A stretch of 8,498 nt of DNA from Pseudomonadota bacterium (lineage in GTDB: Bacteria > Pseudomonadota > Alphaproteobacteria > Sphingomonadales > Sphingomonadaceae). Below are positions 7,995 to 8,498 of the stretch, one piece after another. How positions within the stretch are numbered: the stretch's first letter is position 1; each line of letters opens with the position of its first letter. The stretch is from contig JAEWJQ010000202.1 of assembly GCA_023386515.1 (NCBI GenBank), positions 1 to 8,498 of the forward strand. Direction: 5' to 3'. The position numbers and the translations under genes were made by a program. The notes beneath the pieces were generated by a model, which saw nothing but the letters and a program-made list of their open reading frames with translations, did no database searches and was not told the DNA's origin.

Positions 7995-8498
7995 GCAGGT
8001 CTCGCTTCGTTGAGCAGGGCGGTGCGGCGCGCGACATCCGGCCGGGCGAGCAGCGCCGCGGTCGTATCGGGCAGACGCCGGCGCCAGTTAGGATGTTCGT
8101 CGGTGGTGCCGGGCAGATTGGGCTGTTCCTCCAGCCCGACCAGATCCTCGACCGGCACGATCAGCAGCGGGCAGCGCGCCGTCGCGGTCAGCGACAGTGC
8201 CGCGTCGACCGCGGGGGCGGGGTCGTTGGGCATCGGCCCCGCCGCCACGCCCGCCTCGGTGGCCGTGGTCCAGAGCTGCTTGCGCTCGCCGATGCGTCGG
8301 ACGCGCTCGGTCGCCTCGTCGCTGTCGCTGCGCTTCAGCTTGTGCGCCCAGGTGATGTCGCGCCCAGTCCACCAGCCGGCCAGCGTCGCCGTGTCATGCG
8401 TGCCGGTCATCGCCACCGCGCACGCATCCCAATCATTGGGGTCCGTGAAGCGGCCCTTCTGGTCGCGCTCGAACGGCAGCACCCGCATGCCATAGAGC
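7991..8498 (-). CDS. malQ: 4-alpha-glucanotransferase (MalQ, amylomaltase), C-terminal part
   Basis: MalQ (GH77) transfers segments of alpha-1,4-glucan between malto-oligosaccharides and glucose. Only about the last 168 residues are in view; the frame is open to the right edge (LYGMRVLPFERD...), so the ATG at 8488 is internal and the true start is outside the window. The key evidence is TGTHDTATLAGWW, whose Asp (codon 8395-8393) matches the third catalytic carboxylate of GH77. Near the C-terminus are LLIVPVEDLVGLEEQPNLPGTTDEHPNWRRR in two adjoining conserved blocks, a strong GH77 signature. The nucleophile and acid/base residues would lie upstream. The stop overlaps treY by 4 bp, so both genes are probably in one operon. 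MalQ may lengthen short maltodextrins so that TreY can use them. The C-terminus looks complete. Confidence 0.95.
   Translation of the reverse strand, partial: LYGMRVLPFERDQKGRFTDPNDWDACAVAMTGTHDTATLAGWWTGRDITWAHKLKRSDSDEATERVRRIGERKQLWTTATEAGVAAGPMPNDPAPAVDAALSLTATARCPLLIVPVEDLVGLEEQPNLPGTTDEHPNWRRRLPDTTAALLARPDVARRTALLNEARPA

Noticed and set aside
8486..8488. ATG at 8488 as the start of malQ
   Set aside because: The frame is open to the window edge and the upstream codons (Leu-Tyr-Gly) continue the conserved GH77 sequence. The fragment lacks most of the catalytic domain, so the ATG is internal.
6360..8495. A 711-codon open frame on the + strand opposite treY and malQ
   Set aside because: It is Arg/Ala/Gly-rich with no recognisable domain, and the opposite strand encodes TreY and MalQ with all their motifs. 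Long antisense frames are expected where GC-rich codons limit stops.

Overview
The window is about 67% G+C by eye, densely coded, and carries only housekeeping metabolism genes. Gene content and protein style point to an alphaproteobacterium, most likely a sphingomonad such as Sphingomonas. This assignment is inferred from recognised proteins and the GC-rich codon use, since no rRNA or other marker gene is present. I see no mobile element, CRISPR array, tRNA or phage gene, and no gene-free stretch longer than about 90 bp.

Layout. Positions 1-2707 (+) hold three biotin-synthesis genes: bioF (5' end cut off by the window edge), bioD and bioA. Each overlaps the next by 4 bp (ATGA), so they form a translationally coupled operon. 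bioA converges on a class II-type DNA photolyase gene (2738-4225, -), with a 30 bp gap holding a small G/C hairpin. The photolyase gene is divergent from pncB (nicotinate phosphoribosyltransferase, 4275-5578, +). Only 49 bp separate the two starts, and this gap contains a perfect 7 bp inverted repeat. pncB converges on treY (5664-7994, -), with an 85 bp gap holding G/C-rich hairpins. treY is preceded on the minus strand by the 3' end of malQ, which overlaps it by 4 bp and runs off the right edge.

Function. BioF, BioA and BioD carry out successive steps from pimeloyl thioester plus alanine to dethiobiotin; bioB is not in view. PncB would feed nicotinate into NAD salvage. TreY and MalQ act on alpha-1,4-glucans: TreY isomerises the reducing end of maltodextrin to a trehalosyl unit, and MalQ redistributes glucan chains. 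They look like one end of a glycogen/trehalose operon that continues beyond the window.

The main anomaly is in pncB. The N-terminal 294 residues and the C-terminal 140 residues lie in different frames, and both halves are well conserved. A single missing C in the run at about 5154-5158 explains this. It is either a recent inactivating mutation or a sequencing/assembly error. I found no convincing undescribed system here. The most interesting non-coding signal is the dyad between the photolyase and pncB starts.
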